Below, one piece after another: positions 37,484-47,462 of a DNA stretch of 64,000 nucleotides (position 1 is the first letter of the stretch; each line of letters begins with the position of its first letter). Under the pieces are notes generated by a model. That model had not been told where the DNA came from and did no database searches. It was given only the letters and a program-made list of their open reading frames with translations. The stretch lies in the NCBI GenBank assembly GCA_018701215.1, contig JABIWH010000059.1:1-64000 (forward strand). The letters run 5' to 3'. The DNA comes from Rhodospirillaceae bacterium. Lineage in GTDB: Bacteria > Pseudomonadota > Alphaproteobacteria > GCA-2731375. A program made the translations under genes and the position numbers.

Positions 37484-38383
37484 ATGAGCAAATCCTCCAT
37501 CGCGCTGTTGGGCGCCTGTCTGGCTATTTCGGCCATGCTGCAATTTTCGCCGGCCCAGGCCCAGAGTAACAACCCAGCAGAGCCCAAGAAGGCCGCCGGC
37601 GCCATCGCAGATGGCCGGGTCGTGGCCGTGGTCAAGGGCAGCAAGGTCCTTTTCCGGGACGTCCGCATCGCGCATCAGAACCTGCCCCAGCAATATCGCG
37701 GCCTGGCGCTGGACAAGGTTTACATGCCCCTGGTGCAGCAATTGGTGGAACGGCGCCTGGTGCTGCTGGCGGCGGAAGCGGAAAAGCTGGGTGATGACCC
37801 GGCCGTGATCAGCCAGATCGCCCAGGCACGCAGCCGCATTCTCGAGCAGACATACCTGACCAGACGGATCAATGCCGCGGCCACGGAAGCAAATCTGCGG
37901 GCCCGCTATGAAGCCGAGAAAACCAATGTGAAAGGCCCCGAGGAAGTGCGGGCCAGCCACATTCTGGTGGAAACCCAGGAAGAGGCCGACGCCCTCGTCG
38001 CCGTGCTGAACAAGGGTGGTGATTTTGCCGCCCTCGCCAAGGAAAAATCAAAGGGTCCCAGCGGCGCCAATGGCGGTGACTTGGGGTATTTCACCAAGGA
38101 CAAAATGGTGCCGGAATTCGCCACCGCCGCCTTTGCCCTGAAAGCGGGCGAAATCTCGGCTCCGGTGAAGACGGGTTTTGGCTGGCATATCATCAAGCTG
38201 GTGGATCGGCGGCAGGGCCAGGGACCTTCATTCGCCAAGCGCGCGCCGGCGCTGCGTCAGGCCATGGCGCAGGAAGTCGCGGAGGAGCTGTTGGGTGCCT
38301 TGGCCAAGGATGCCCAGATCAAGTATTTTGAACTGGACGGCAGCCCCGGCAAAGCACCCGCCATCGGCCCGAAAGACAAATAG
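37484..38383 (+). CDS. Periplasmic parvulin-type prolyl isomerase
   Basis: A 299-residue exported peptidyl-prolyl cis-trans isomerase (PpiC/SurA/PrsA type). A signal peptide ends after A-Q-A (about residue 26). A SurA_N-like helical chaperone part spans about 40-150. The rotamase domain (about 155-250) starts V-R-A-S-H-I-L-V-E-T and includes G-G-D-L-G-Y-F and the G-F-G-W-H-I-I-K-L end. It probably helps fold outer-membrane or secreted proteins. The position beside secA and ahead of argJ is common in alphaproteobacteria. The ATG is chosen over an upstream TTG to give a sensible signal peptide. Confidence 0.93.
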   Translation: MSKSSIALLGACLAISAMLQFSPAQAQSNNPAEPKKAAGAIADGRVVAVVKGSKVLFRDVRIAHQNLPQQYRGLALDKVYMPLVQQLVERRLVLLAAEAEKLGDDPAVISQIAQARSRILEQTYLTRRINAAATEANLRARYEAEKTNVKGPEEVRASHILVETQEEADALVAVLNKGGDFAALAKEKSKGPSGANGGDLGYFTKDKMVPEFATAAFALKAGEISAPVKTGFGWHIIKLVDRRQGQGPSFAKRAPALRQAMAQEVAEELLGALAKDAQIKYFELDGSPGKAPAIGPKDK

Positions 38384-38396
38384 GACACCTGCCGCC

Positions 38397-39626
38397 ATGG
38401 ATGTCTCGCCTTTCGCTCCGGCCCGTTTTCCGAAACTGCCCAATCTTGCCGGCCTTCGCCTTGGCGCCATGGCCGCCGGCGAACGTTATCGCCGGCGTGC
38501 TGACCTGACCTTGATGGAGCTGGCGCCGGGCAGCACCGTTGCCGGCGTTTTTACCCGCTCCACCATGCCCGGCGCACCGGTGCTGTGGTGCCGCAAGCAC
38601 ATCGGCAAGGGCAGGGCACGGGCCGTGGTAATCAACGCGGGCAATGCCAACGTCTTCACCGGCCGTCAGGGTCTGGACGATGTCGCCGCCACCGCCCGCG
38701 CGGTGGCCAAGGCGGTGGGCTGCAAGCCAGGGGAGGTCATGGTCGCCTCCACCGGCGTCATTGGCGAGACCTTGTCGGTGGACCGTCTGGTGAAGGCGGT
38801 GCCGGGTCTGCATGGCAAGTTGAAGGCGAATGGCTGGCGCGCCGCCGCTGGGGCCATCTGCACCACGGATACCTATCCCAAGGGCGCCTCGGCTAGGGCG
38901 GAAATCGACGGGCAGGTGGTGCAAATTGCCGGCATCGCCAAGGGCAGTGGCATGATTGCGCCCGATATGGCGACCATGTTGGGTTTTGTTTTCACCGATG
39001 CGAAATTGCCCTCCCAGGTGCTGGACAGTTTGTTGCGTTGGGCCAACAGCCGATCCTTCAATTGCATTACCGTGGATGGTGATACCTCGACCTCGGATTC
39101 TGTCTTGCTGGCGGCGACGGGGCAGGGCCCGAAACACGCCAGAATTACCGAGGCAGGCGATAGGCGCCTGGCCTCGTTCAAGGCGGCGTTGTTATCGGTC
39201 ATGCAGGATCTGGCCAAACAGATCGTGGGCGATGGCGAGGGCGCTTCGAAATTCATCACGATTTCGGTTTCCGGCGCCGCCTCGGCCAAGGCGGCGCGGG
39301 GGATCGCCATGACCATCGCCAATTCACCCCTGGTCAAGACCGCCATCGCCGGCGAGGACGCCAATTGGGGCCGTATCATCATGGCCGTGGGCCGGGCCGG
39401 GGAAAAGGCCGATCGGGACCGCCTTTCCATTACCATCGGCGGCGTGGTCATCGCCGAGGCCGGCCATCCGCACCCCGACTACCGCGAAGAACAGGTGGTG
39501 CCCCACATGCAGGGTCGGATGATCGATATCGCCGTGGACGTGGGTGTGGGCCGGGGCAAGGCCACGGTCTGGACCTGCGATCTGACCCACGGCTATATCG
39601 CGATCAACGCCGACTATCGTTCCTGA
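38397..39626 (+). CDS. argJ: Bifunctional ornithine acetyltransferase ArgJ
   Basis: A 409-residue enzyme that recycles the acetyl group from N-acetylornithine to glutamate in arginine synthesis (and may also use acetyl-CoA). It is made as a precursor that cuts itself at the Ala-Thr bond in K-G-S-G-M-I-A-P-D-M-A-T-M-L-G, where Thr becomes the nucleophile. Conserved A-S-T-G-V-I-G and G-E-D-A-N-W-G-R segments are present. It starts 13 bp after the parvulin stop. Its TGA overlaps the mutT ATG (TGATG). The frame is open further upstream inside the parvulin gene, but that part is a shadow. Confidence 0.98.
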   Translation: MDVSPFAPARFPKLPNLAGLRLGAMAAGERYRRRADLTLMELAPGSTVAGVFTRSTMPGAPVLWCRKHIGKGRARAVVINAGNANVFTGRQGLDDVAATARAVAKAVGCKPGEVMVASTGVIGETLSVDRLVKAVPGLHGKLKANGWRAAAGAICTTDTYPKGASARAEIDGQVVQIAGIAKGSGMIAPDMATMLGFVFTDAKLPSQVLDSLLRWANSRSFNCITVDGDTSTSDSVLLAATGQGPKHARITEAGDRRLASFKAALLSVMQDLAKQIVGDGEGASKFITISVSGAASAKAARGIAMTIANSPLVKTAIAGEDANWGRIIMAVGRAGEKADRDRLSITIGGVVIAEAGHPHPDYREEQVVPHMQGRMIDIAVDVGVGRGKATVWTCDLTHGYIAINADYRS

Positions 39627-40033
39627 TGCCGAACTCAGACATGCTCTTGGTCGCGGCCGCGGCGTTGGTGGATATCGATGGCCGGGTGCTGGTCCAGCAG
39701 CGGCCCGAGGGCAAGTCCATGGCCGGGCTGTGGGAATTTCCCGGCGGCAAGGTGGAAGGCAATGAAACCCTGGAGCAATGTCTGATCCGGGAGTTGAAGG
39801 AAGAGCTGGATATCGATGTCACCCAGGCCTGTCTGGCGCCCTTTACCTTTGCCTCCCACGCCTACGAGGATTTTCAATTGCTGATGCCGTTGTTCGTCTG
39901 CCGGGTTTGGCAGGGCAATCTGCGTCCCAGGGAGGGCCAGGCGGTGAAATGGCTGCATCCCATGCGCATGGGGGATCTGCCCATGCCCCCCGCCGATCGG
40001 CCCCTGGTCGCCATGTTGCGCGATCTGTTGTAG
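39626..40033 (+). CDS. mutT: 8-oxo-dGTP diphosphatase MutT
   Basis: A 135-residue Nudix hydrolase. The Nudix box reads G-G-K-V-E-G-N-E-T-L-E-Q-C-L-I-R-E-L plus K-E-E-L, matching G-x5-E-x7-R-E-U-x-E-E. The context (Q-Q-R-P-E-G-K-S-M-A-G-L-W-E-F-P) is that of true MutT proteins that clear oxidised dGTP. It is translationally coupled to argJ through overlapping stop and start codons. Size is normal. Confidence 0.94.
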   Translation: MPNSDMLLVAAAALVDIDGRVLVQQRPEGKSMAGLWEFPGGKVEGNETLEQCLIRELKEELDIDVTQACLAPFTFASHAYEDFQLLMPLFVCRVWQGNLRPREGQAVKWLHPMRMGDLPMPPADRPLVAMLRDLL

Positions 40034-40042
40034 AGATAGGCA

Positions 40043-41892
<1,850 letters not shown>

Positions 41893-41909
41893 ACGGTTCT
41901 GCCGCTTCG

Positions 41910-41979
41910 CCACCCGCTCCCCCTTCCCGGCCACCCACAGGGTACCATTAATGGGTGGCCGGGACGGGGGAGCGGGTGG
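41910..41979. terminator. Very long hairpin between converging genes
   Basis: The arms 41910-41937 and 41952-41979 are complementary at 27 of 28 positions around a 14-nt loop that contains GGTACC. The stem is G/C-rich. It sits between the aminotransferase and PEBP stop codons and can act in both directions. Its length is unusual for a simple terminator. Confidence 0.75.
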
Positions 41980-42007
41980 TTTAGCTGGCATTGAAAATGC
42001 CTCTGAA

Positions 42008-42502
42008 TCAGCGCTTATAAAGGCCCATCAGAGCGGCTTTTTCGATGGTGTTGAAGTGCAGCATGAAGCCGACCACGGCGGCGGAGGTGTCCGCCTCCAC
42101 CGGCAGGGCGTCCAGGCCAACCGCGTGCAAGGTAAACAGATAACGGTGCGGATGGTCGCCTTCGGGCGGGCAGGGGCCGCCATAGCCCGGCGCGCCGAAA
42201 TCGGTGCGGGTTTGCAGTGTGCCGTCGGGCAAGCCGCCGCCGCTGCCCGCGCCAAGCGCCAGTTCGGTGACATTGACGGGGATATTGACCGCCACCCAGT
42301 GCCAAAAACCGCTGCCCGTTGGGGCATCTGGGTCAAAGCAGGTCAGAGCGAAGCTTTTGGTGCCCTCGGGCGCGCCGGACCAAGATAGCTGCGGCGATTG
42401 ATTGCCGCCGGCGCAGCCGAAGCCAAAGGCCTCGGACAGAATATGGTCGTTGCCAAGATAGTCGCCGTCATTGAAGCTTTGGCTGCTTAGAACCAAGGTC
42501 AT
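42008..42502 (-). CDS. PEBP family protein (YbhB/YbcL-like)
   Basis: A 164-residue phosphatidylethanolamine-binding-protein-like protein (Raf kinase inhibitor family, bacterial YbhB/YbcL). Typical segments: G-G-N-Q-S-P-Q-L-S-W-S-G-A-P-E-G-T-K-S, D-P-D-A-P-T-G-S-G-F-W-H-W, then G-Y-G-G-P-C-P-P-E-G-D-H-P-H-R-Y. The last segment forms the anion-binding pocket. There is no signal peptide, so it is cytoplasmic. GGGAGGAG six bases before the ATG fixes the start. Biological role is unknown for most bacterial members. Confidence 0.95.
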   Translation of the reverse strand: MTLVLSSQSFNDGDYLGNDHILSEAFGFGCAGGNQSPQLSWSGAPEGTKSFALTCFDPDAPTGSGFWHWVAVNIPVNVTELALGAGSGGGLPDGTLQTRTDFGAPGYGGPCPPEGDHPHRYLFTLHAVGLDALPVEADTSAAVVGFMLHFNTIEKAALMGLYKR

Positions 42503-42599
42503 TTTTTTCTCCTCCCAAAAAATTGATCTGACACAGATTTCACCCATCCGCTCTGGAATGCAAGTATACTCTGGCAATCATCCTCAAACTGGAAAGCAG

Positions 42600-43724
42600 A
42601 TGACTGAAATCAGCTATCGAGATTTACCCTGGCCGGTGCGCGACGATATTACCGCCGCCCAGGCGCGAACTTGGGAAAAGTTGGCCCAGCCGAGCACTTG
42701 GCTGATTGGGGCCGAGCGTATCGCTATCGCGGCGGAGGCGCGCCAGGCCCAGGATTGCCGGCTATGCCGGGAGCGCAAGGATGCCCTGTCGCCGGAAATG
42801 GTGCAGGGTGAACACGATCACCTCGGCCAACTGTCTGCATTGGAAGTAGAGCAGATCCACCGCATCCGCACCGATCCGGGCCGGCTCAGCCGCGCCTGGT
42901 TCCAAGGCCTGGCGGCTAAAGGCATGATCGAGGAGCGCTATGTGGATACCGTTGGCGTGATCGCCAATGTCGTCGCCGTCGACACCTTCACCAAAGGCCT
43001 TGGCTTGGATCCCTGGCCGTTACCCGTGGCGCAACCAGGGGAGCCGAGCCGCCACCGTCCCGCGGCGACGCGAAAGCTGGCCTGGGTGCACACATTGGCG
43101 CCCCAGGACGCGATCGGCACCGTGGACGAGGATCTTTATGCGGGCCGGCCAACGGCGGCCCATATTTATCAGGCCATGAGCTTGGTGCCGGCAGCGGTCA
43201 AAGACTTTTTCGATCTGGTCACGAACCAATACATCCCGCCCCAGGCGATGATGGATTTCGATAATGAATACCGCGCCATCAACCATGCCCAGATCGAGCT
43301 GGTGGCGGGCCGGGTTTCCGCCCTTAACCAGTGCGTTTACTGAACCACCTCTCATGCTGAGTTGCTCCGTGCGAGCGGCCAAAACGACGGTGAAGACTAC
43401 GATCTCTCGGTGATGACCGGGGTGGGGGCGAATGCCGATGGCGGCATTGCGCATGGCGCCATGCTGGTCCGCTTCGCCACGGCGGTGTTAGGCGATGCTG
43501 CGGCGGAGTTGACGGCGGCGCGAACAGCTATTGTCGAGGCCATGGGTGGGGCCGCATTGACGGATACGGCGGCGGTGGCGGCGTTGTTCAATGCCATTGA
43601 CCGGGTCGCCGATTCGACCGGTATCCCCCTGGAAGAGAAGAAGGCCGATGTTACCGCCGACTTTCGGGCCGCCCTCGGTATCGATGCTTTTGCCGCTGCT
43701 ACTGAAAAGGGCAGCGGTGCCTGA
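42600..43724 (+). CDS. AhpD-like selenoprotein (TGA read as Sec)
   Basis: Read through the TGA at 43341-43343, the frame gives 374 residues built of two AhpD/carboxymuconolactone-decarboxylase-like halves. The first has C53-R-L-C56 and the helix D-T-V-G-V-I-A-N-V-V-A-V-D-T-F. The second has R-V-S-A-L-N-Q-C245-V-Y-[TGA]-T-T-S-H252. In AhpD proteins the equivalent motif is C-x-x-C-x3-H, so the TGA falls exactly on the resolving/peroxidatic Cys and should be selenocysteine-248. After it the frame continues 126 codons of normal composition to a second TGA. A hairpin with a G-bearing loop lies 17 nt downstream of the codon. Expected activity is thiol/selenol peroxide or disulfide reduction. Most gene callers would stop at 43343. 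No selA, selB or selC is in this window. Confidence 0.85.
43361..43379 (+). promoter_or_regulatory. Candidate bacterial SECIS hairpin
   Basis: The stem is G-T-T-GCTC (43361-43367) with GAGC-G-G-C (43373-43379): five Watson-Crick and two G-U pairs. The loop is CGTGC (43368-43372), holding two G bases. It begins 17 nt after the TGA, and the loop lies 24-28 nt after it, within the usual distance for a SelB-binding element. A bulged A allows two more pairs below. Confidence 0.55.
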
Positions 43725-43806
43725 TTTGGCACGGCCCGGCGGCTTGCCGTGGCCGCGCCGCCATGGCACAAGCAGGCTATCGAATTTGCATAATGAAGGG
43801 GTGTTT

Positions 43807-44778
43807 GTGCTGATGTTGGCTCGTATTGTGGTGCTCGTCTCCGCCCTGTTTCTGTGGACCGGATCGGTGGCGGCGGCGGAGTTTGAGGACTGGATGCGCG
43901 AATTCCGCGCCGAAGCCCAGGGACGCGGCATTACGACGGCAACCCTGGACGGTGCCCTGAACGGCATTTCACTGATCCCCAGGGTGGTTGAGCTGGACCG
44001 CAAGCAGCCGGAATTCACGCTGACCTATACGCAGTACCGGGACCGGGTGGTGCCGCTCTCGCGGATCAAAAAGGGCCGGAGCAAGTTGGCCGAGAACCGT
44101 GCCCTGTTGCAGGAGATCGGCAGCAAGATCGGCGTGCAGCCCCGCTTTATCGTCGCCCTGTGGGGTATCGAGACGGACTTTGGCCGGGTCACGGGCGGTT
44201 TCAAGGTCGTTCCAGCCTTGGTCACCCTGGCCTACGATGGCCGGCGCAGTGCCTATTTCCGCAAGGAGCTGCATAACGCCCTGCGCATCCTCAACGAAGG
44301 CCATATCACGCCGGGTGCCATGGTCGGTTCCTGGGCCGGCGCCATGGGGCAATGCCAATTCATGCCGTCCTCGTTCCTGGCTCATGCTATCGATTACAAT
44401 GGCGATGGCCGGCGCGATATCTGGACCACCCGGGAGGATGTATTCGCCTCCGCCGCCAACTATCTGGCCAAGTCCGGCTGGCGGGCGGATCAAACCTGGG
44501 GCCGGGAAGTGCGCCTGCCTGACAATTTTGACCGCGCCATGGCGGATTTGAAGGTTAGAAAGCCGATTTCCGGCTGGCAGGCTCTGGGCGTGCGCCGGGC
44601 CGATGGCACCGACCTGCCGTCGCGGCAGCTGTCGGCCTCCATCGTATTGCCCGAAAAAGGCAAGATGTCGCCGGCCTATATGGTCTATTCCAACTACCGC
44701 ACGATCTTGAAGTGGAACCGCTCCACCTATTTCGCCTTGGCCGTGGGTCTGCTCTCTGATGGTATCGGCGCCCAATAA
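43807..44778 (+). CDS. Lytic murein transglycosylase (MltB family)
   Basis: A 323-residue exported peptidoglycan-cleaving enzyme. A signal peptide ends after V-A-A-A (about residue 22). The catalytic Glu lies in A-L-W-G-I-E-T-D-F-G-R. Further family segments are S-W-A-G-A-M-G-Q-C-Q-F-M-P-S-S-F and Y-N-G-D-G-R-R-D-I-W. There is no lipobox, so it is soluble in the periplasm (SltB/MltB group). The start is taken as the GTG five bases after AAGGGG; an ATG two codons later is possible. Its stop overlaps the rlpA start. Confidence 0.94.
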   Translation: MLMLARIVVLVSALFLWTGSVAAAEFEDWMREFRAEAQGRGITTATLDGALNGISLIPRVVELDRKQPEFTLTYTQYRDRVVPLSRIKKGRSKLAENRALLQEIGSKIGVQPRFIVALWGIETDFGRVTGGFKVVPALVTLAYDGRRSAYFRKELHNALRILNEGHITPGAMVGSWAGAMGQCQFMPSSFLAHAIDYNGDGRRDIWTTREDVFASAANYLAKSGWRADQTWGREVRLPDNFDRAMADLKVRKPISGWQALGVRRADGTDLPSRQLSASIVLPEKGKMSPAYMVYSNYRTILKWNRSTYFALAVGLLSDGIGAQ

Positions 44779-45737
44779 TGACCTTGCGGGCCACATATCG
44801 ATTTATGTTTTGTGCCTTTGCCGCACTCTCTCTTGCGGCCTGCGCGGAGGGCCAGCTGGCCCTGCATGTGGCCAAGCAAATTCAGCGTGCCACGGCCGAG
44901 CAGCCAAGCGCCAGTGCGGGCACCTATAAGGTCGGCAAACCTTATCAGGTCAGGGGGGTCTGGTACTATCCGAAGGAGGATGGCCAGTACAACAGAACCG
45001 GCATTGCTTCGTGGTACGGGCAGAAATTTCATGGCCGGCGAACGGCCAATGGTGAACTCTACGACATGAACGCCCTGACGGCGGCGCACAAGACGTTGCC
45101 CATGCCGGTGCGGGTGCGGGTGACGAATTTGGCTAACGGCCGTTCGCTGGTGCTGCGCATCAATGACCGGGGACCCTTCGTCAATGGCCGGATCATTGAT
45201 GTCTCCCGCCGCGCCGCGCAATTGTTGGGCTTTCAAAAACTAGGCACCGCCAAGGTGCGGGTGACCGTGCTTGATCAGGGCGGGCCGCAAAGAATTGCGA
45301 AACGGGTCGCCACCCCGGTGGAACAAAAAACCGCTCTGCCGGCGTTGCCCAGGGAAGGTGTCAGTTCACAAACATTGGCGCCGCCGCCGGGCGTGAAGCA
45401 GGCGCGGACGCCGGCGGCGGGCGATGCGACGCATGTGCGCGTCGCCAATGCCGGCCCCATTGGGGCGGCTGGTCAGGGCACCGTCCGGGTGACCCAGCAG
45501 CCGGTTGGGCCATCGTCGATTTTCATCCAGGCCGGCTCTTTCGCCCGCGCCGAAAACGCCAACAAGCTGCGGGCACGCCTGGCCTATATCGGCCCTTCCT
45601 CCATTATCAACGTCTTCATCAAGGGTCAGGAGATGTTCCGCGTCCGCATGGGCCCGATGTATTCCGTCTCGGCGGCGGACAAGGTCCTGCAACAGATCCT
45701 GTCCAACGGCATCAACGCCCGGATCATCGTCGAATAA
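44778..45737 (+). CDS. rlpA: RlpA septal lytic transglycosylase lipoprotein
   Basis: A 319-residue lipoprotein (lipobox L-A-A-C near residue 21). The double-psi beta-barrel domain (about 72-165) has G-I-A-S-W-Y-G-Q-K-F-H-G-R-R-T-A-N-G-E and the catalytic-Asp segment R-I-N-D-R-G-P-F. A Pro/Ala/Thr linker leads to a C-terminal SPOR domain (from about 245: I-F-I-Q-A-G-S-F) that binds denuded glycan at the division septum. The start overlaps the mltB-type stop (TAATG), so the two cell-wall hydrolases are coupled. Confidence 0.95.
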   Translation: MTLRATYRFMFCAFAALSLAACAEGQLALHVAKQIQRATAEQPSASAGTYKVGKPYQVRGVWYYPKEDGQYNRTGIASWYGQKFHGRRTANGELYDMNALTAAHKTLPMPVRVRVTNLANGRSLVLRINDRGPFVNGRIIDVSRRAAQLLGFQKLGTAKVRVTVLDQGGPQRIAKRVATPVEQKTALPALPREGVSSQTLAPPPGVKQARTPAAGDATHVRVANAGPIGAAGQGTVRVTQQPVGPSSIFIQAGSFARAENANKLRARLAYIGPSSIINVFIKGQEMFRVRMGPMYSVSAADKVLQQILSNGINARIIVE

Positions 45738-45745
45738 CTGGCCTA

Positions 45746-47128
45746 TCAGATAATCGCCCGGGGCCGGTTTGGACCGCGCTCCAGAATATTGCGCAGGCTG
45801 GACAAGGCTGCGGTCAGGGTGGCGCGGTCGGGCGGCTGGCTGAGGGTCACGCGCACGGCTTGTTCCGCGTCGTCCGCCTCGACGGCAAAGGGGGCCAGGG
45901 TCGAAATGGCGATGCCGTCCTGGCGCGCGGCGGCGGCGAAATCATCGGCCCGCCAGGGCGCTGGCAGGTTCAGCAATACATGATAGGCCGCTTCGTGGCC
46001 GTGCCAATCAAGGCCGGCCAGTTGTTGGGCCGCAATTTCATAACGGGCCGCAGTTTCCCGGCGCTGCCATTGCAGCAGATCCTCGGCCCGGCCGTCTTCG
46101 ATCCATTGCGAGGCAACGGCACCGGTTAGGCCCGGTTGGGTGACTGTAATGACGCGGGCGGCCTCGGCCAGGCGCAACAGCCGGGTACGGGGCGCCGTTA
46201 CCCAGGCTACCCGCAGACCTGGCGCCAAACATTTCGAGGCCGAGGTGATGTAGATCGTACGCTCCGGCGCCAGACTGGCGATGGGCGGTGGCCGGTCCTG
46301 GACGAGGTAGCCGTAGACATCGTCTTCCACCAACAACAGATCATGCTGCCGGGCCACCTCAACGATTGCCTTTCTCCGTTCCAGCGACATCACGGCGTTG
46401 GTGGGGTTTTGCAGGGTTGGTACCAGGAACAGCAATTTGGCGCCCGAGACGGTACAGGCGGCATCCAGGGCGGCGGGCACGATCCCCTCGTCATCAATGG
46501 CCACGGCCACCGGCCGGCGCTGGGTGAAATGTACGCCATCGATCAGCTGGCTATAGGTCAGCCTTTCAAGCAGCACCGGGTCGTCGGCGCGGCTAAATGA
46601 CAGCAGCGTCGAAAGCAGGGCCGCCTGGGCGCCACCCATCAGAATGACGTCATCCGCCGTTACCTCCAGGCCAACGCGGGCCAACCATTTGGCGCCGGCC
46701 CGGCGATGGGCCTCGGGCCCGATCTCGGTGTTATAGCCCAGCAAGGCGTTGCCATGCCCCTGTTCCGCCATGGTCCGCAGGCTGTCCGCCAGGGCGGCGC
46801 CATGGGGGCCCAGGGGCGGGCTGTTTTGGGTCATCTCGATCAGGTGATTGCGGGACGGTGCCAGGCTGGCCGGGCCGGTATCGGCGGGGTCCTGGACATA
46901 GGTGCCACGGCCAACCTCGCCGCCGACCAGGTGCAGCCGTGCCGCCTCCCGATAGGCCCGGCTGATGGTGCCGACGGTAACGCCCAGGCGCCAGGCAAGG
47001 TCGCGATGGGGGGGCAGGCGGGTGCCGGGCGCGAGATGCCCCGAGGCGATGTCCTCGCCAATGACCTGGGCGATGGCGCGGTATTTGGCTCCGGAGCGTC
47101 CGGTGATATCTGGTTGGTAAATTGTCAT
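45746..47128 (-). CDS. MocR-type GntR/aminotransferase regulator
   Basis: A 460-residue regulator. The N-terminal GntR winged helix (about 10-75) has L-P-P-H-R-D-L-A-W-R-L-G-V-T-V-G-T-I-S-R-A-Y. The rest is a class I aminotransferase-like PLP domain (about 110-455) with the PLP Lys in Y-I-T-S-A-S-K-C-L-A-P-G-L-R and N-P-T-N-A-V-M. Such proteins bind PLP and an amine or amino acid to control transcription. Its ATG lies right beside a predicted promoter, so the transcript may be leaderless. It diverges from the DUF1127 gene, the likely target together with PhzF. Confidence 0.93.
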   Translation of the reverse strand: MTIYQPDITGRSGAKYRAIAQVIGEDIASGHLAPGTRLPPHRDLAWRLGVTVGTISRAYREAARLHLVGGEVGRGTYVQDPADTGPASLAPSRNHLIEMTQNSPPLGPHGAALADSLRTMAEQGHGNALLGYNTEIGPEAHRRAGAKWLARVGLEVTADDVILMGGAQAALLSTLLSFSRADDPVLLERLTYSQLIDGVHFTQRRPVAVAIDDEGIVPAALDAACTVSGAKLLFLVPTLQNPTNAVMSLERRKAIVEVARQHDLLLVEDDVYGYLVQDRPPPIASLAPERTIYITSASKCLAPGLRVAWVTAPRTRLLRLAEAARVITVTQPGLTGAVASQWIEDGRAEDLLQWQRRETAARYEIAAQQLAGLDWHGHEAAYHVLLNLPAPWRADDFAAAARQDGIAISTLAPFAVEADDAEQAVRVTLSQPPDRATLTAALSSLRNILERGPNRPRAII

Positions 47129-47131
47129 GGT

Positions 47132-47149
47132 GTCAATATCGTAATTGAC
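47132..47149. promoter_or_regulatory. GTCAAT dyad, likely MocR operator
   Basis: GTCAAT-ATCGTA-ATTGAC is a perfect dyad. A further GTCAAT occurs at 47162-47167, and the longer direct repeat GGTGTCAATA recurs 30 bp apart (47129-47138 and 47159-47168). It overlaps both predicted promoters. Confidence 0.5.
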
Positions 47150-47166
47150 TTCGTAAAGGGTGTCAA
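47138..47166 (-). promoter_or_regulatory. Predicted promoter of the mocR gene
   Basis: On the minus strand TTGACA (47166-47161) is a perfect -35, followed after 17 bp by TACGAT (47143-47138). The start site would fall within a few bases of the ATG at 47128. Confidence 0.6.
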
Positions 47167-47172
47167 TAATAT
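47145..47172 (+). promoter_or_regulatory. Predicted promoter of the DUF1127 gene
   Basis: TTGACT (47145-47150) and TAATAT (47167-47172) are 16 bp apart. It overlaps the mocR promoter face to face. The leader to the ATG at 47221 would be about 42 nt. Confidence 0.5.
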
Positions 47173-47220
47173 ATCTTCAATAAGTTCAATAGTAGATACA
47201 TTTTTGAAAATGGGAGCAAT

Positions 47221-47433
47221 ATGATGAAAATGGCAAAAACATGGGGTTCAATGCGACGCGGCCTTGGCGGCTCGATCAGTCTCGCCGGCTGCATGTCCGT
47301 ATTGAAATTGTGGTCCGACCGGTATCTTCAGCGCCGCCACTTGGCCACCTTGGACAACCGTATGCTCAATGATCTTGGCTTGCGCCGCGAGGACGTGACA
47401 TGGGAATCTGGCAAGCCGTTCTGGTGGCGCTAG
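47221..47433 (+). CDS. DUF1127 (YjiS-like) protein
   Basis: A 70-residue protein with the C-terminal DUF1127 motif: L-W-S-D-R-Y-L-Q-R-R-H-L-A-T-L-D-N-R-M-L, then N-D-L-G-L-R-R-E-D-V and the end K-P-F-W-W-R. Some members of this Arg-rich alphaproteobacterial family bind RNA and influence phosphate or carbon metabolism. The first 25 residues are a less conserved, mildly hydrophobic leader. It begins a plus-strand run with phzF 30 bp downstream and is divided from mocR by overlapping promoters. Confidence 0.88.
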   Translation: MMKMAKTWGSMRRGLGGSISLAGCMSVLKLWSDRYLQRRHLATLDNRMLNDLGLRREDVTWESGKPFWWR

Positions 47434-47462
47434 TCCAAAACGTTTTATTGAAAGGCAGTATC

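Noticed and set aside
43362..43724. Independent 120-residue protein downstream of the TGA
   Set aside because: It is in the same frame as the upstream gene, its apparent start is a Leu codon without a ribosome site, and T-T-S-H before it completes the AhpD motif. It is better read as the C-terminal part of the selenoprotein.
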